DNA from: Endomicrobiaceae bacterium
GTDB taxonomy: Bacteria > Elusimicrobiota > Endomicrobiia > Endomicrobiales > Endomicrobiaceae
Direction of reading: 5' to 3'
Length of the DNA: 43,364 nucleotides
Assembly: GCA_028711215.1 (NCBI GenBank)
Contig: JAQTSO010000003.1
Coordinates: forward strand, 65,684-109,047
This document shows positions 8,213 through 16,912 of this stretch, one piece after another. Within the stretch, counting starts at the first letter, position 1; each line of letters begins with the position of its first letter. Below the pieces are notes generated by a model that saw only the letters and a program-made list of their open reading frames with translations, made no database searches and was not told where the DNA came from. Position numbers and translations under genes: made by a program.

Positions 8213-8850
8213 AAGAAAGATTTTTAAACTCTAAATTAGCAAAATGGCAAGATTATGAAATTTTAGAGTTTGCTCTGACTTTTACGATACCGAGAAAAGA
8301 TACAAAAAAAATAGCAAAACAATTGTTATCTAAATTTGGTAATTTAAAACAGGTTTTAAATACAGATATAGATAAACTTAAAACGATAGACGGTATAAAA
8401 AATCAATCAGGATTTTTTATAGCTTTTTTGAGGAGTTTTGCCGTGAAATATGCTGAACTTGAAATGGTTGAGAAAGAAAAAATTTCTTCTCCAAAAGAGG
8501 CTCTGATATTTTTGAGATCAGTTATTGGTTTATCAAAAGATGAAATTTTTTATGCGATATTTTTAAATGCATCAAATAAAATTTTATTTTATGATGAAAT
8601 CAACAGAGGCATTGTTAATAAATCGGCAGTATATCCAAGAAAGATTGTTGAAATTGCTCTTAAATATAATGCAACGTCTGTAATTGTGGCACATAATCAT
8701 CCCGGAGGTAGTTCTAACCCTTCACAAAATGATATAATAGCAACAGAGGCAATTACGAAGGCGCTAAAAACGGTTGATATTTCTTTGCTGGACCATTTAA
8801 TAGTTACAGATAAAAATCATTATAGTTTTAAGGATAATGGGTTAATTTAA
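8176..8850 (+). CDS. radC: RadC/YicR-family JAMM protein
   Basis: 224 residues. The N-terminal half is helical and HhH-like (a UPF0758 region with HRQRLKERFL and TIDGI). The C-terminal MPN+ domain has the JAMM metal motif AHNHPGGSSNPSQND at residues 172-186 (His173, His175, Ser183, Asp186). Despite the name, RadC's role in DNA repair is unproven; the fold is that of a metal-dependent protease or deubiquitinase. The start lies 37 bp inside nadE; METNYRGHRQRLKERF is the usual RadC N-terminus, so the overlap is probably real. Confidence 0.9.
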   Translation: METNYRGHRQRLKERFLNSKLAKWQDYEILEFALTFTIPRKDTKKIAKQLLSKFGNLKQVLNTDIDKLKTIDGIKNQSGFFIAFLRSFAVKYAELEMVEKEKISSPKEALIFLRSVIGLSKDEIFYAIFLNASNKILFYDEINRGIVNKSAVYPRKIVEIALKYNATSVIVAHNHPGGSSNPSQNDIIATEAITKALKTVDISLLDHLIVTDKNHYSFKDNGLI

Positions 8851-8861
8851 AGGAGAAAAAT

Positions 8862-10283
8862 GTGAGCGGTTTATTTGGAGTTATTTCAAAGAGCGATTGT
8901 TCAGAATTTTTAATTTATGGTACGGATTATCATACACACATGGGGTCTGAATATGGCGGACTTGCCGTTTTAGATAAAGAATTTTCAAGATATATTCATA
9001 AAATGAGCAATGCCAATTTCAGAGATAGATTTTTTGAAAATATAAAGGAATTAAAAATAACAAAAGGTATTGGTTGTATAAGTGATTTAGATGAACAACC
9101 AATATACATAAAATCCAATTTGGGTGATTTTTGTGTTGTTACAACCGGCAGAATAGAAAATATCAAAGAATTATCTGAGAGTTTAATGAAATCAGGTATT
9201 TGTTTTACGGAATTCAGTAAAGATTATGTAAATATGACAGAAGTTGTAGCAAGAATTATTACGAGCAGTTCAAGTATCGTTGAGGGAATAAAAAAAGTTT
9301 TTCAAAAAATAAAAGGTTCTTGTTCTTTGCTTATATTGAGCAGAGAAGGTTTATATGTTGCAAGAGATTATCACGGTAGAACTTCTTTAATTTTAGGCAA
9401 AAATCAAGATTCAATTGCTGTATGTTCTGAGTCTTGTGCATTTGCAAATTTAGGATATAAGACAATCAGGGATTTAAATCCGGGTGAAATTGTATTAATT
9501 AATCAGGATGAAATAAAAACATTATATGAAGGTGAGAAAAAAAAGAAAATCTGTGCATTTTTGTGGATATATACAGGATTTCCTGCATCTGATTATGAAG
9601 GTGTAAATTCTGAAATCGTCAGAGAAAAATGTGGAAAAGCATTGGCTAGAAGAGATAAGGATATAAAAGCAGATTTTGTAGCAGGTGTTCCTGATTCAGG
9701 AATAGCACATGCGATTGGTTATGCAATTGAATCTAAACTGCCGTTCAGAAGGGCACTTGTAAAATATACCCCGACTTATGGCAGAAGTTATACTCCGCCA
9801 TCTCAACATTTAAGAGATCTTACGGCAAAAATGAAGTTAATTCCGATAAAAGAAATTGTTAACGGTAATAGTCTGGTAATTCTTGAAGATTCAATTGTAA
9901 GAGGAACACAGCTTAAAAATTTTACAGTTGAAAAACTATGGAATTGCGGAGCAAAAGAAATTCATGTCAGACCGGCTTGTCCTCCGTTGATGTTCCCGTG
10001 CATATATTGTAATGCAACCAGGACCAACAGTGAACTTGTAACAAGAAGAGCAATAAAAGAAATAGAAGGGAAAGATATTGAAAATATAGATAAATATTTA
10101 GATTATACAACACCTCAATATGCAAAAATGATAGAGTGGATTAGAAAAGATTTGAATATTACATCACTAAAATATCAGACACTGGAAGATATGATAGAAG
10201 CAATAGGATTGCAGGCACAAGATTTATGTACGTTTTGTTGGAATGGTAAAGGATGCAAAGGATGTGAAAATGAAACAATATGA
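8862..10283 (+). CDS. PurF-like amidophosphoribosyltransferase with altered glutaminase site
   Basis: 473 residues. The C-terminal phosphoribosyltransferase domain has the PRPP loop VILEDSIVRGTQ, and Cys residues in FPCIYC and LCTFCWNGKGC where PurF binds an Fe-S cluster. The N-terminal Ntn domain keeps the fold (DYHGRTSLILGK, NPGEIVLINQ) but starts MSGLFGV instead of MCGIFG, so the nucleophile Cys is Ser. The HVRYST block reads GCISDLDEQP and the oxyanion NG motif reads TTGR. The start is GTG at 8862 with an AGGAG site; the ATG two bases earlier runs straight into TGA. It may use ammonia, or do something other than the first purine step. I recall similar N-termini in gut Clostridia and Bacteroidia proteins, so this may be a subfamily rather than decay. 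Confidence 0.8.
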   Translation: MSGLFGVISKSDCSEFLIYGTDYHTHMGSEYGGLAVLDKEFSRYIHKMSNANFRDRFFENIKELKITKGIGCISDLDEQPIYIKSNLGDFCVVTTGRIENIKELSESLMKSGICFTEFSKDYVNMTEVVARIITSSSSIVEGIKKVFQKIKGSCSLLILSREGLYVARDYHGRTSLILGKNQDSIAVCSESCAFANLGYKTIRDLNPGEIVLINQDEIKTLYEGEKKKKICAFLWIYTGFPASDYEGVNSEIVREKCGKALARRDKDIKADFVAGVPDSGIAHAIGYAIESKLPFRRALVKYTPTYGRSYTPPSQHLRDLTAKMKLIPIKEIVNGNSLVILEDSIVRGTQLKNFTVEKLWNCGAKEIHVRPACPPLMFPCIYCNATRTNSELVTRRAIKEIEGKDIENIDKYLDYTTPQYAKMIEWIRKDLNITSLKYQTLEDMIEAIGLQAQDLCTFCWNGKGCKGCENETI

Positions 10284-10515
10284 GGAAATAATGCTGTATT
10301 CTTTAAGCACATGTTTTTGGTGCACAAAAGTTAAGAAATTATTGACTGAATTAAATGTTGTTTTTCAAGAAATATATGTTGATTTGTTAGATGAAAAAGA
10401 ACAGGTTAAAATAATGGCTCATTTAAAAGCAAAAGATACATTTCCTATACTTGTTATTGACAGTAAATATATTGTCGGTTATGATGAAGAATCTATCAGA
10501 AATTTATTTAAATAA
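10270..10515 (+). CDS. Glutaredoxin-like protein
   Basis: 81-residue thioredoxin-fold protein with a redox motif CFWC (Cys15, Cys18) after MLYSLST, the cis-Pro region DTFPILVID and a C-terminal VGYDEESI typical of NrdH/glutaredoxin-like proteins. I use the ATG at 10270, which has an AAGGATG ribosome site; an in-frame GTG-type extension to 10243 adds nine residues lying wholly inside the preceding gene. It overlaps the PurF-like gene by 14 bp. It probably reduces protein disulfides; its partner is unknown. Confidence 0.85.
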   Translation: MKQYEEIMLYSLSTCFWCTKVKKLLTELNVVFQEIYVDLLDEKEQVKIMAHLKAKDTFPILVIDSKYIVGYDEESIRNLFK

Positions 10516-10606
10516 TATATTTATAATTATGAAATTCATCTTGTAAACGATTTTAAATCCTGAAATTTAATTTAATGTATAAAAGATAATTTAGTGAACT
10601 ATTGAA

Positions 10607-10663
10607 TTATGTACGGTTTTGTCATTTATGCTTGAAAAATGACTGGCAAATTTTGTACAATAA
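10607..10663 (+). promoter_or_regulatory. Imperfect palindrome overlapping the rimP promoter
   Basis: Outer arms TTATGTAC (10607-10614) and GTACAATAA (10655-10663), with a perfect inner stem GTCATTT (10621-10627) / AAATGAC (10637-10643) around a 9-nt loop. The -35 and -10 elements of the predicted promoter lie inside it, so it may be an operator, or the end of an upstream transcript. Nothing named is recognised. Confidence 0.4.
10632..10661 (+). promoter_or_regulatory. Predicted promoter of the rimP-nusA-infB-rbfA operon
   Basis: TTGAAA (10632-10637), 18-nt spacer, TACAAT (10656-10661), giving a leader of about 65 nt that contains the hairpin at 10695-10722. Confidence 0.55.
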
Positions 10664-10694
10664 GCATTGTGGGTTCTATGTTAGTGGTAATTTA

Positions 10695-10722
10695 GGTGGC
10701 CGGAAGGTCACCTTTTGTTTTT
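10695..10722 (+). terminator. Strong intrinsic terminator or attenuator just before rimP
   Basis: GGTGGCC-GGAA-GGTCACC forms a 7-bp stem (one G-U pair) with a GNRA tetraloop, followed by TTTTGTTTTT. It ends only 13 nt before the rimP ATG. It must therefore either stop read-through from the upstream operon or act as a leader attenuator on rimP-nusA transcription. The ribosome site AGGA (10725-10728) follows directly. Confidence 0.75.
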
Positions 10723-10735
10723 ATAGGATTTTATT

Positions 10736-11191
10736 ATGAATTTAATACAACAAATAGAAAATTTATTATTGCCGATAGCAACTGAAGAATCTATGGAAAT
10801 CATTGATGTTGAGTACTTGAAAGAAAACGGACAGCAAGTATTAAGAATTTTTATAGATCAAGAAAGCGGTATTAACCTTGAAGATTGTACAAAGATGAGC
10901 CATCTTTTTGGTGTAAAACTTGATGAAACCGATATTATAAAAGAAGAGTATGTTTTAGAGGTTTCATCACCCGGTATTGACAGGATTTTAAAGAAAGAAA
11001 AAGATTTTATTCGTTTTAAGGGATTTAAAATAAATATTACAACGGCTGGAGCGATAAATAATCAAAAACATTTTTCAGGCAAATTAGTGGCAGTTGAAGG
11101 CAATAAGATTGTTGTAGATGATGTAACAAACGGAATCGTTGAGATAGAAATTATAAATATTCTAAGGGCGAAAGTTGATCCGGAAATTTAA
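10736..11191 (+). CDS. rimP: Ribosome maturation factor RimP
   Basis: 151 residues, normal length. It acts in late 30S assembly. The N-terminal domain contains EIIDVEYLKENGQQVLRIFIDQESGINLEDCTKMS and the family signature YVLEVSSPGIDRILKKEKDF; the C-terminal part is the SH3-like domain. It is the first gene of the rimP-nusA-infB-rbfA order that is conserved across bacteria, which confirms the call. Confidence 0.95.
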   Translation: MNLIQQIENLLLPIATEESMEIIDVEYLKENGQQVLRIFIDQESGINLEDCTKMSHLFGVKLDETDIIKEEYVLEVSSPGIDRILKKEKDFIRFKGFKINITTAGAINNQKHFSGKLVAVEGNKIVVDDVTNGIVEIEIINILRAKVDPEI

Positions 11192-11206
11192 TAAGGGGAG
11201 AAAAAT

Positions 11207-12460
11207 ATGTCAAGCGAACTTTTAACAGCACTTGAAACAATACAGAAGGAAAAGAAAATACCTAAAGAAGATATTTTGCATGTCATTGAAAATGCATTGG
11301 TTTCTGCATATAAAAAACACGCAGGTAAAAATGTTAATGTGGAAGCAAAAGTTGATCCTGAAACAGGAGCAATGTCTGCTTGTGTTATAAAAAAAGTTGT
11401 TGAAAATGTTGTGAATCCGTTAACGGATATTACTGTTCAGGAAGCAAAGAAATTGGGTCAAAACAGTGAAATTGGAGCTGATGTGAAAATTGGTCTTGAT
11501 ACCGATGATTTTTCAAGGATAGCTGCTCAAACAGCAAAACAGGTTATAGTCCAAAAAATAAGAGAATCAGAAAGAGATTCTTTGTATGAGGAAATGAAAG
11601 GTAAAATCGGTGAAATGGTAAATGGGTCAATTTATAAAATTGCAAATAGAAATATAATTGTTGATTTGGGAAGAAGCGAAGCTATTTTGCCAATTTCAGA
11701 ACAAGTTCCGAAAGAAAAATTTTCAGTCGGACAACATATAAGAGCAATTATTATTAAAGCTGAAAAAAATATAAAAGGACCGAATACGGTTTTATCCAGA
11801 GCACATCCTGATTTGGTTAAAGTATTATTTGAATTGGAAGTGCCTGAAATATATGAGAAGATAGTTGATATTGTAGGAATAGTCAGAGAACCGGGTTTAA
11901 GAACGAAAGTTTCAGTAATATCTCATAATCCTAAAGTTGACCCTGTAGGAGCTTGTGTCGGTGTAAAAGGTGCAAGAATAAAACCGATTATTGATGAACT
12001 AAAGGGAGAAAGAATTGATTTGATTCCTTTTTCTAATGATACAATCAAGTATATTTCTTCTGCTTTGTCGCCGGCTAAAGTTTTGGGTGTAACGATTCTT
12101 TCAGAAATTGATAAGAAAGCCGAAGTTATAGTTGCCGATGATATGTTGTCTTTAGCTATAGGTAAATCCGGTCATAATGTAAGACTTGCTGCAAGACTTA
12201 CAGGCTGGAATATTGACGTAAAATCTGAGCAGCAAAAGAGACAGGTAAGTGAACAAAAATTGGAGGCTCAGGCATCAGAATTGGAACAATTAAAAGGGGT
12301 CAGTCAAAAAAATATAGATTTGCTTGCTGATGCAGGATTAACAAGTTTAAAGAAATTAGCTGAATTGAGTATTGATGACCTGACAACATTGCCCGGTATA
12401 GGACCAAAAACTGCTGAGAAAATTATAGAGTCGGCAAAAGAAGCGGTTTCTAAAAAATAG
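11207..12460 (+). CDS. nusA: Transcription termination/antitermination factor NusA
   Basis: 417 residues. The N-terminal RNA-polymerase-binding domain starts SSELLTALETIQKEKKIPKEDI. An S1 domain (about 130-200, with GSIYKIANRNIIVDLGRSEAILP) is followed by KH1 and KH2 (DPVGACVGVKGARIKPIIDEL; LAIGKSGHNVRLAARLTGW). The tail holds one helix-hairpin-helix unit (LTTLPGIGPKTAEKII), as in NusA proteins with a short C-terminus. Ribosome site GGGGAG. It lies between rimP and infB with no ylxR or L7Ae-like gene between, unlike in Bacillus. Confidence 0.97.
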   Translation: MSSELLTALETIQKEKKIPKEDILHVIENALVSAYKKHAGKNVNVEAKVDPETGAMSACVIKKVVENVVNPLTDITVQEAKKLGQNSEIGADVKIGLDTDDFSRIAAQTAKQVIVQKIRESERDSLYEEMKGKIGEMVNGSIYKIANRNIIVDLGRSEAILPISEQVPKEKFSVGQHIRAIIIKAEKNIKGPNTVLSRAHPDLVKVLFELEVPEIYEKIVDIVGIVREPGLRTKVSVISHNPKVDPVGACVGVKGARIKPIIDELKGERIDLIPFSNDTIKYISSALSPAKVLGVTILSEIDKKAEVIVADDMLSLAIGKSGHNVRLAARLTGWNIDVKSEQQKRQVSEQKLEAQASELEQLKGVSQKNIDLLADAGLTSLKKLAELSIDDLTTLPGIGPKTAEKIIESAKEAVSKK

Positions 12461-12472
12461 GAGTTGATATAT

Positions 12473-14746
12473 ATGACGATAACAAAAAAGGAATCACAAA
12501 AAAAAGTAACTACAGTTACTGCCAAAGATACAACTAATAAGGATAAAAAAATAAAAAAAGTATCTTCAGGTATTAAAACAACAAAAACTCCTAAATCAGA
12601 ACATAAGAAAGAAATTGTAAAAAAATCGGCTACTGTTGTAAAAAAATCTTTAACTGATAAAGCAGCAACAAAAACTTCTAAACTAAAAAAAGATGCTAAA
12701 CCTCATAATATTGATATAGCAACAAAAGTCATTAAGAAAAAAGTAAAAGATGTTGAACATCAACAAACAGATGTTGATCGCATAAAAAAAGAAAAAGAGG
12801 AAATTCAACGTAAGCAAAAAGAGGAAATACGCAGACACGAAGAAGAAAGAATAAAGAAAGAAAAAGAAGTTGCCGAACAAAAAATAAAAGAAGAAGTCCG
12901 CAGGCAGGAAGAAGAAAGAATAAAGAAAGAAAAAGAGGCAGCAGAGAACAAAAAAAGAGAAGAATTATTAAGCGCTCAGGAAAAAGAAAGTACGAGAAGC
13001 ACAATAAATATAAATGAACTTATAACGGTTAAAGATTTAGCTGAGAAAATGAAATTGAAGGTAGGAGATGTTTTAAAAAAACTACTTTTAATGGGAAGTT
13101 TCGCAACTATAAACCAAAGGTTAGATACGGATACGGCAGTGCTTCTTGCCAATGAATTTGGTTTTGATGCGAAGTTTATATCCATAGATTCCGAAATGAA
13201 AATTGAAACAGAACAACAAGTTGATGATGTTAAGAATCTTTTGCCGAGATCTCCGATTGTAACCATAATGGGACATGTTGATCATGGAAAAACATCACTT
13301 CTTGATGCGTTAAGAAAAAGCAATGTTGTTGCAGGTGAAGCAGGCGGAATTACGCAACACATAGGTGCATATAGAGTAAAAACATCAAACGGAGAAATTA
13401 CATTTTTAGATACGCCGGGACATGAAGCTTTTACTGCGATGAGATCCAGAGGAGCTCATGTTACAGATATAGTAATATTGGTTGTGTCTGCAACCGACGG
13501 AGTTATGCCTCAAACTATAGAAGCCATAAACCATGCAAAAGCAGCAGGTGTTCCTATAATAGTTGCGGTTAATAAAATTGACTTGCCGACAGCAGAACCT
13601 GCAAAAATGAGACAAGAACTTAGTAACTATGGATTGTTGGCTGAAGAATGGGGCGGAGATACCATAATGGTTGATATTTCGGCAAAACAAAAATTAAATA
13701 TTGAAAATTTGCTTGAGATGGTTCAGTTGAAATCTGAAATGATGGAACTGAAAGCAAATCCAAATAAAAAAGCTGAAGGTATTGTTATAGAAGCTAAGCT
13801 TGATCCTAAAAAAGGGACAGTTGCGACGGTTTTAGTTCAAAACGGGACATTAAGGATCGGTGATAATATTGTTGTAGGAACAACTTACGGGAAAGTCAGA
13901 GCAATGATAGATGAGTATGGTAAAAGATTTGATACCGCTCTTCCGAGTATTCCGGTTGAAATTTTGGGTATAAATGAGCCTCCTCAGGCAGGAGACAAGT
14001 TTATAACATTGGATCATGAATCACAAGCAAGAGAAATTGCTAATTCAAGGAAGGAAAAGGTTAAAGCAGATTCATTAAGACCAAAACATCACGTATCTTT
14101 GCTGGATATCAGTGCCGGTAAAACAAAAGATTTGAAGATTATTTTAAAGACTGATGTGCAAGGTTCATTGGGTGCATTATGTGATGCTCTCGAAAGAATG
14201 TCAAATTCTGAAATTAATTTAAAAATTATTCATAAAGGTGCTGGATCAATAACAGAGTCAGACGTAGTTTTGGCTTCGGCTTCTGATGCTATGATAGTTG
14301 GGTTTAATATCAGACCTGATGCTTCAGTTGAAAAATTGGCAGAATCAGAAGGAGTCAGTATAAATGTTTACAGAATTATTTATGAACTTATCGCTGATAT
14401 AAAGGCTGCGATGGAAGGTTTACTAGATCCGGATACGAAAGAAAGAATAATCGGCAAAGCAGTTGTGAAACAAGTTTTTAAATTATCATCTGCCGGTACC
14501 ATTTCAGGTTGTATGATTATAGAAGGGAAAGCTCAAAGAGGGGTAAAAGTAAGACTTCTAAGAGATAATGTTATAGTTTTTGAGGGGCATACGTCTTCAA
14601 TTAAAAGATTTAAAGAAGATGTCAAAGAAGTTGAAAAAGGTTATGAGTGCGGTATTGGTCTTGAAAAATTTTCAGATTTAAAAACATCAGATGTTATTGA
14701 ATTTTTTACTATTGATAAAACAGCAAGAAAGTTGATTGAGGATTAA
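12473..14746 (+). CDS. infB: Translation initiation factor IF-2
   Basis: 757 residues. A long, highly charged Lys/Glu-rich N-terminal region with near-repeated RRQEEERIKKEKE-like units leads into an IF2-N domain (ITVKDLAEKMKLKVGDVLKKLL). The GTPase domain has G1 GHVDHGKT (about 267-274), switch II DTPGHEAF and NKIDLP. Domain II and the C-terminal initiator-tRNA-binding domains follow. I use ATG 12473, spaced correctly from TAGGAG; a TTG at 12464 in the same frame would put the ribosome site too close. IF-2 binds fMet-tRNA, fitting the presence of fmt and def in the window. Confidence 0.97.
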   Translation: MTITKKESQKKVTTVTAKDTTNKDKKIKKVSSGIKTTKTPKSEHKKEIVKKSATVVKKSLTDKAATKTSKLKKDAKPHNIDIATKVIKKKVKDVEHQQTDVDRIKKEKEEIQRKQKEEIRRHEEERIKKEKEVAEQKIKEEVRRQEEERIKKEKEAAENKKREELLSAQEKESTRSTININELITVKDLAEKMKLKVGDVLKKLLLMGSFATINQRLDTDTAVLLANEFGFDAKFISIDSEMKIETEQQVDDVKNLLPRSPIVTIMGHVDHGKTSLLDALRKSNVVAGEAGGITQHIGAYRVKTSNGEITFLDTPGHEAFTAMRSRGAHVTDIVILVVSATDGVMPQTIEAINHAKAAGVPIIVAVNKIDLPTAEPAKMRQELSNYGLLAEEWGGDTIMVDISAKQKLNIENLLEMVQLKSEMMELKANPNKKAEGIVIEAKLDPKKGTVATVLVQNGTLRIGDNIVVGTTYGKVRAMIDEYGKRFDTALPSIPVEILGINEPPQAGDKFITLDHESQAREIANSRKEKVKADSLRPKHHVSLLDISAGKTKDLKIILKTDVQGSLGALCDALERMSNSEINLKIIHKGAGSITESDVVLASASDAMIVGFNIRPDASVEKLAESEGVSINVYRIIYELIADIKAAMEGLLDPDTKERIIGKAVVKQVFKLSSAGTISGCMIIEGKAQRGVKVRLLRDNVIVFEGHTSSIKRFKEDVKEVEKGYECGIGLEKFSDLKTSDVIEFFTIDKTARKLIED

Positions 14747-14748
14747 AA

Positions 14749-15096
14749 ATGCGTTCATATAAAAGAGCTGACAGAGTTTCAGAATTAATTCATGCAGAGA
14801 TGGTTAGGATTCTAAGAGATATTAAGGAACTAAATCACGGATTATTAACAGTAACAAAAGTTAAACTAACTGATGATTTGCAGACTTGCAGAATATTTTA
14901 TTCTATTATAGGAACACAAGAAGATAAGGAAAGCACAGATAAAGTTTTGAAAGACAATTTAAAACATATAAGATTCCAATTGGCAAATTCGGTTGATTTC
15001 AGAAGAACTCCTACAATAGAATTTAAATATGACAGTTCGGCTGAAGAGGCTGTCAGAGTTTTTGAACTGTTGGATAGAATTAAACAAGAAAAATAA
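14749..15096 (+). CDS. rbfA: 30S ribosome-binding factor A
   Basis: 115 residues with the KH-like RbfA fold: RADRVSELIHAEMVRILRDI at the start, LLTVTKVKLTDDLQTCRIFYSI in the middle and the closing RRTPTIEFKYDSSAEEAVRVFELLDRI. It acts in 16S 5'-end maturation and cold adaptation. It starts 2 bp after infB and ends the core operon. Confidence 0.96.
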   Translation: MRSYKRADRVSELIHAEMVRILRDIKELNHGLLTVTKVKLTDDLQTCRIFYSIIGTQEDKESTDKVLKDNLKHIRFQLANSVDFRRTPTIEFKYDSSAEEAVRVFELLDRIKQEK

Positions 15097-15142
15097 TATA
15101 TTTATAAGTTTTGAATTTTAGACATGCTAAATAATTTTTGAG

Positions 15143-15172
15143 TTGTTTATTGCTTGTGCCAAAATGTAAAAT
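15143..15172 (+). promoter_or_regulatory. Weak candidate promoter before nrnA
   Basis: TTGTTT (15143-15148), 18-nt spacer, TAAAAT (15167-15172), in the 134-bp gap after rbfA. AT-rich background makes chance matches likely. No terminator hairpin is seen in this gap, so read-through from rbfA is also possible. Confidence 0.3.
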
Positions 15173-15230
15173 TTGCTTTAAAATTATTTCAGTTTGCTAT
15201 GAATTTTTAAATTTCTAAGAAGGCAATAAA

Positions 15231-16229
15231 ATGAAAATTATTAATCTGCAAAACTCTTCAAAAAAACAGGTATTAAAATCAATAGTAAGTGTTATAAAAA
15301 AATCAAAAAGTTTTTTTATCGCAGGACATATGAGACCCGACGGCGATACTATAGGTTCTGGATTAGCATTAGCATCTATGCTAAGAAGACTTGGAAAGAA
15401 AGTAGTTCATTGTTCGGCAGATAAAATACAATCTGATTTGCTTTTTATGAGCGGAGCAAAGAAAATTAAAATCATAAGTAAAATAGATAATAATTTTGAT
15501 TGTGCAATAATTTTAGAATCAATAAATTTCAATAGAATAGGCGATATTATTTCATCTGCCCAGGCGAAAATAATAATCAATATAGATCATCATTTAGCAC
15601 ACACTAATTTCGGACATATTAATTATGTTGTCCCAACGTCTTCTTCTGTGGCAGAATTGATTCATGATGTTTTTGTGTCAGCAAAAATGATTCCGACGAC
15701 AAAAGAGGCAGAAAATTTATATGTTGGTATTGTTACAGATACAGGAAGATTTCAACAAATAAACACAAATGCAAATTCTCATTTGATAACAGCTAAGTTG
15801 TTAAAATGCGGAGTAAATTCAAGTGATATCTGCAAAAAATTATTTTTGAAAAAACCGATAAGTAAGTTGAAATTATATGGTATGGCATTATCTAATTTAC
15901 GGACGGAAATAAACGAGCGGTTTGTCTATGTGAAATTAACAAAAGATATGTTCAAAAAAACAAAAGCAAGTGATTTTGAGGCAGATGGTATTATAAATTA
16001 TTGTATTTCTGTGCCAACAGCCGTTGTTGGGTGTGTAATAAAAGAAATTGATGATAAAACTACAAAAATTAGTTTAAGATCTATTGAAAAATTTAATGTA
16101 TTAAGTGTTGTTAATCAATTTGACGGCGGCGGTCATAAAAATGCTGCCGGTTGTACTATAAATGAAAATATTGACGTCGCTACGAAAATAATAATAAAAG
16201 CATTTAGGAATAAATTAAGTGCAAAATGA
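15231..16229 (+). CDS. nrnA: Bifunctional oligoribonuclease/PAP phosphatase, NrnA-like
   Basis: 332-residue DHH-family phosphoesterase. The metal-binding motifs are GHMRPDGDTIGSG (motif I), an altered motif II NFDCAIILESINFNRIGD where Glu replaces the usual DTG-type Asp, DHHLAHTNFG (the DHH motif), and VTDTGRFQ. The C-terminal DHHA1 domain ends FDGGGHKNAAGC. NrnA degrades 2-5-nt RNAs and pAp. Its place between rbfA and truB is the usual one for NrnA. It overlaps truB by 11 bp. Confidence 0.92.
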   Translation: MKIINLQNSSKKQVLKSIVSVIKKSKSFFIAGHMRPDGDTIGSGLALASMLRRLGKKVVHCSADKIQSDLLFMSGAKKIKIISKIDNNFDCAIILESINFNRIGDIISSAQAKIIINIDHHLAHTNFGHINYVVPTSSSVAELIHDVFVSAKMIPTTKEAENLYVGIVTDTGRFQQINTNANSHLITAKLLKCGVNSSDICKKLFLKKPISKLKLYGMALSNLRTEINERFVYVKLTKDMFKKTKASDFEADGIINYCISVPTAVVGCVIKEIDDKTTKISLRSIEKFNVLSVVNQFDGGGHKNAAGCTINENIDVATKIIIKAFRNKLSAK

Positions 16230-16908
16230 TTTTTCAGGTCTTCTGGTTGTCAATAAACCGGTTGGTATTACATCATTTAAATTAATAAGTATAATCAAAA
16301 AAAAACTTCAGGTAAAAAAAGTAGGACACTGCGGGACATTGGATCCGCTTGCAAGCGGACTTATGTTAGTTCTTATCAATAAAGCCACAAAATTACAAGA
16401 TAATTTTATGAAAAAAGATAAAGTATATCTGGCATCTGTTAAATTAGGATTAAAAACTGCCAGTGGAGATCTTGACGGTAAAATAATTTCACAGTCCGAT
16501 TATTCACATGTGGATATTGATAAAATAAAAAAAGTTTGTGATAGTTTTATCGGAGAAACAGAACAAATTCCTCCGATGTTTTCTGCTTTGAAAGTAGGCG
16601 GAAAAAAATTGTATGAACTGGCAAGAAAAGGCATTGAAATAGAAAGAAAGAAAAGGAAAATTAAAATATATTTTATTAATGTTTTAAATTATTCAAACGG
16701 AATAATAGACATGAGAGTAAAATGTTCAAGTGGTACTTATATCAGGACTTTGGCGGAAGATATAGGAGCAAAATTAAACACAGATGCAGTTCTGAATAAT
16801 CTTGTCAGAGAAGAAATTGATGAATATTTGTTGAAACAATCAATTAGTTTGAGTGATATAGAAAACAACGAAAAAGAATTTATACTAGATAAGATAATCC
16901 AAATATAA
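16219..16908 (+). CDS. truB: tRNA pseudouridine(55) synthase
   Basis: 229 residues. Makes pseudouridine 55 in the T arm of tRNAs. It shows GLLVVNKPVGITSF, the catalytic block KVGHCGTLDPLASGLMLVL with the nucleophilic Asp, the TruB motif QIPPMFSALKVGGKKLYELARKG and CSSGTYIRTLAEDIG. The start is GTG at 16219 inside the nrnA end, with AGGA at 16206-16209. The C-terminal PUA-like extension is short. It ends 4 nt from the convergent amidase gene. Confidence 0.96.
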   Translation: MQNDFSGLLVVNKPVGITSFKLISIIKKKLQVKKVGHCGTLDPLASGLMLVLINKATKLQDNFMKKDKVYLASVKLGLKTASGDLDGKIISQSDYSHVDIDKIKKVCDSFIGETEQIPPMFSALKVGGKKLYELARKGIEIERKKRKIKIYFINVLNYSNGIIDMRVKCSSGTYIRTLAEDIGAKLNTDAVLNNLVREEIDEYLLKQSISLSDIENNEKEFILDKIIQI

Positions 16909-16912
16909 CTTA

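Noticed and set aside
8860-8865. ATG at 8860 as the start of the PurF-like gene
   Set aside because: It reads ATG-TGA; only the GTG at 8862 opens the frame.
12780-12960. Tandem repeat in the 5' part of infB
   Set aside because: Near-repeats of RRQEEERIKKEKE reflect the usual low-complexity charged linker of IF-2, not an independent element.
12683-13266. Long antisense ORFs opposite infB
   Set aside because: They are Phe/Leu-rich mirrors of the Lys/Glu-rich IF-2 N-terminal codons, without ribosome sites or family motifs.
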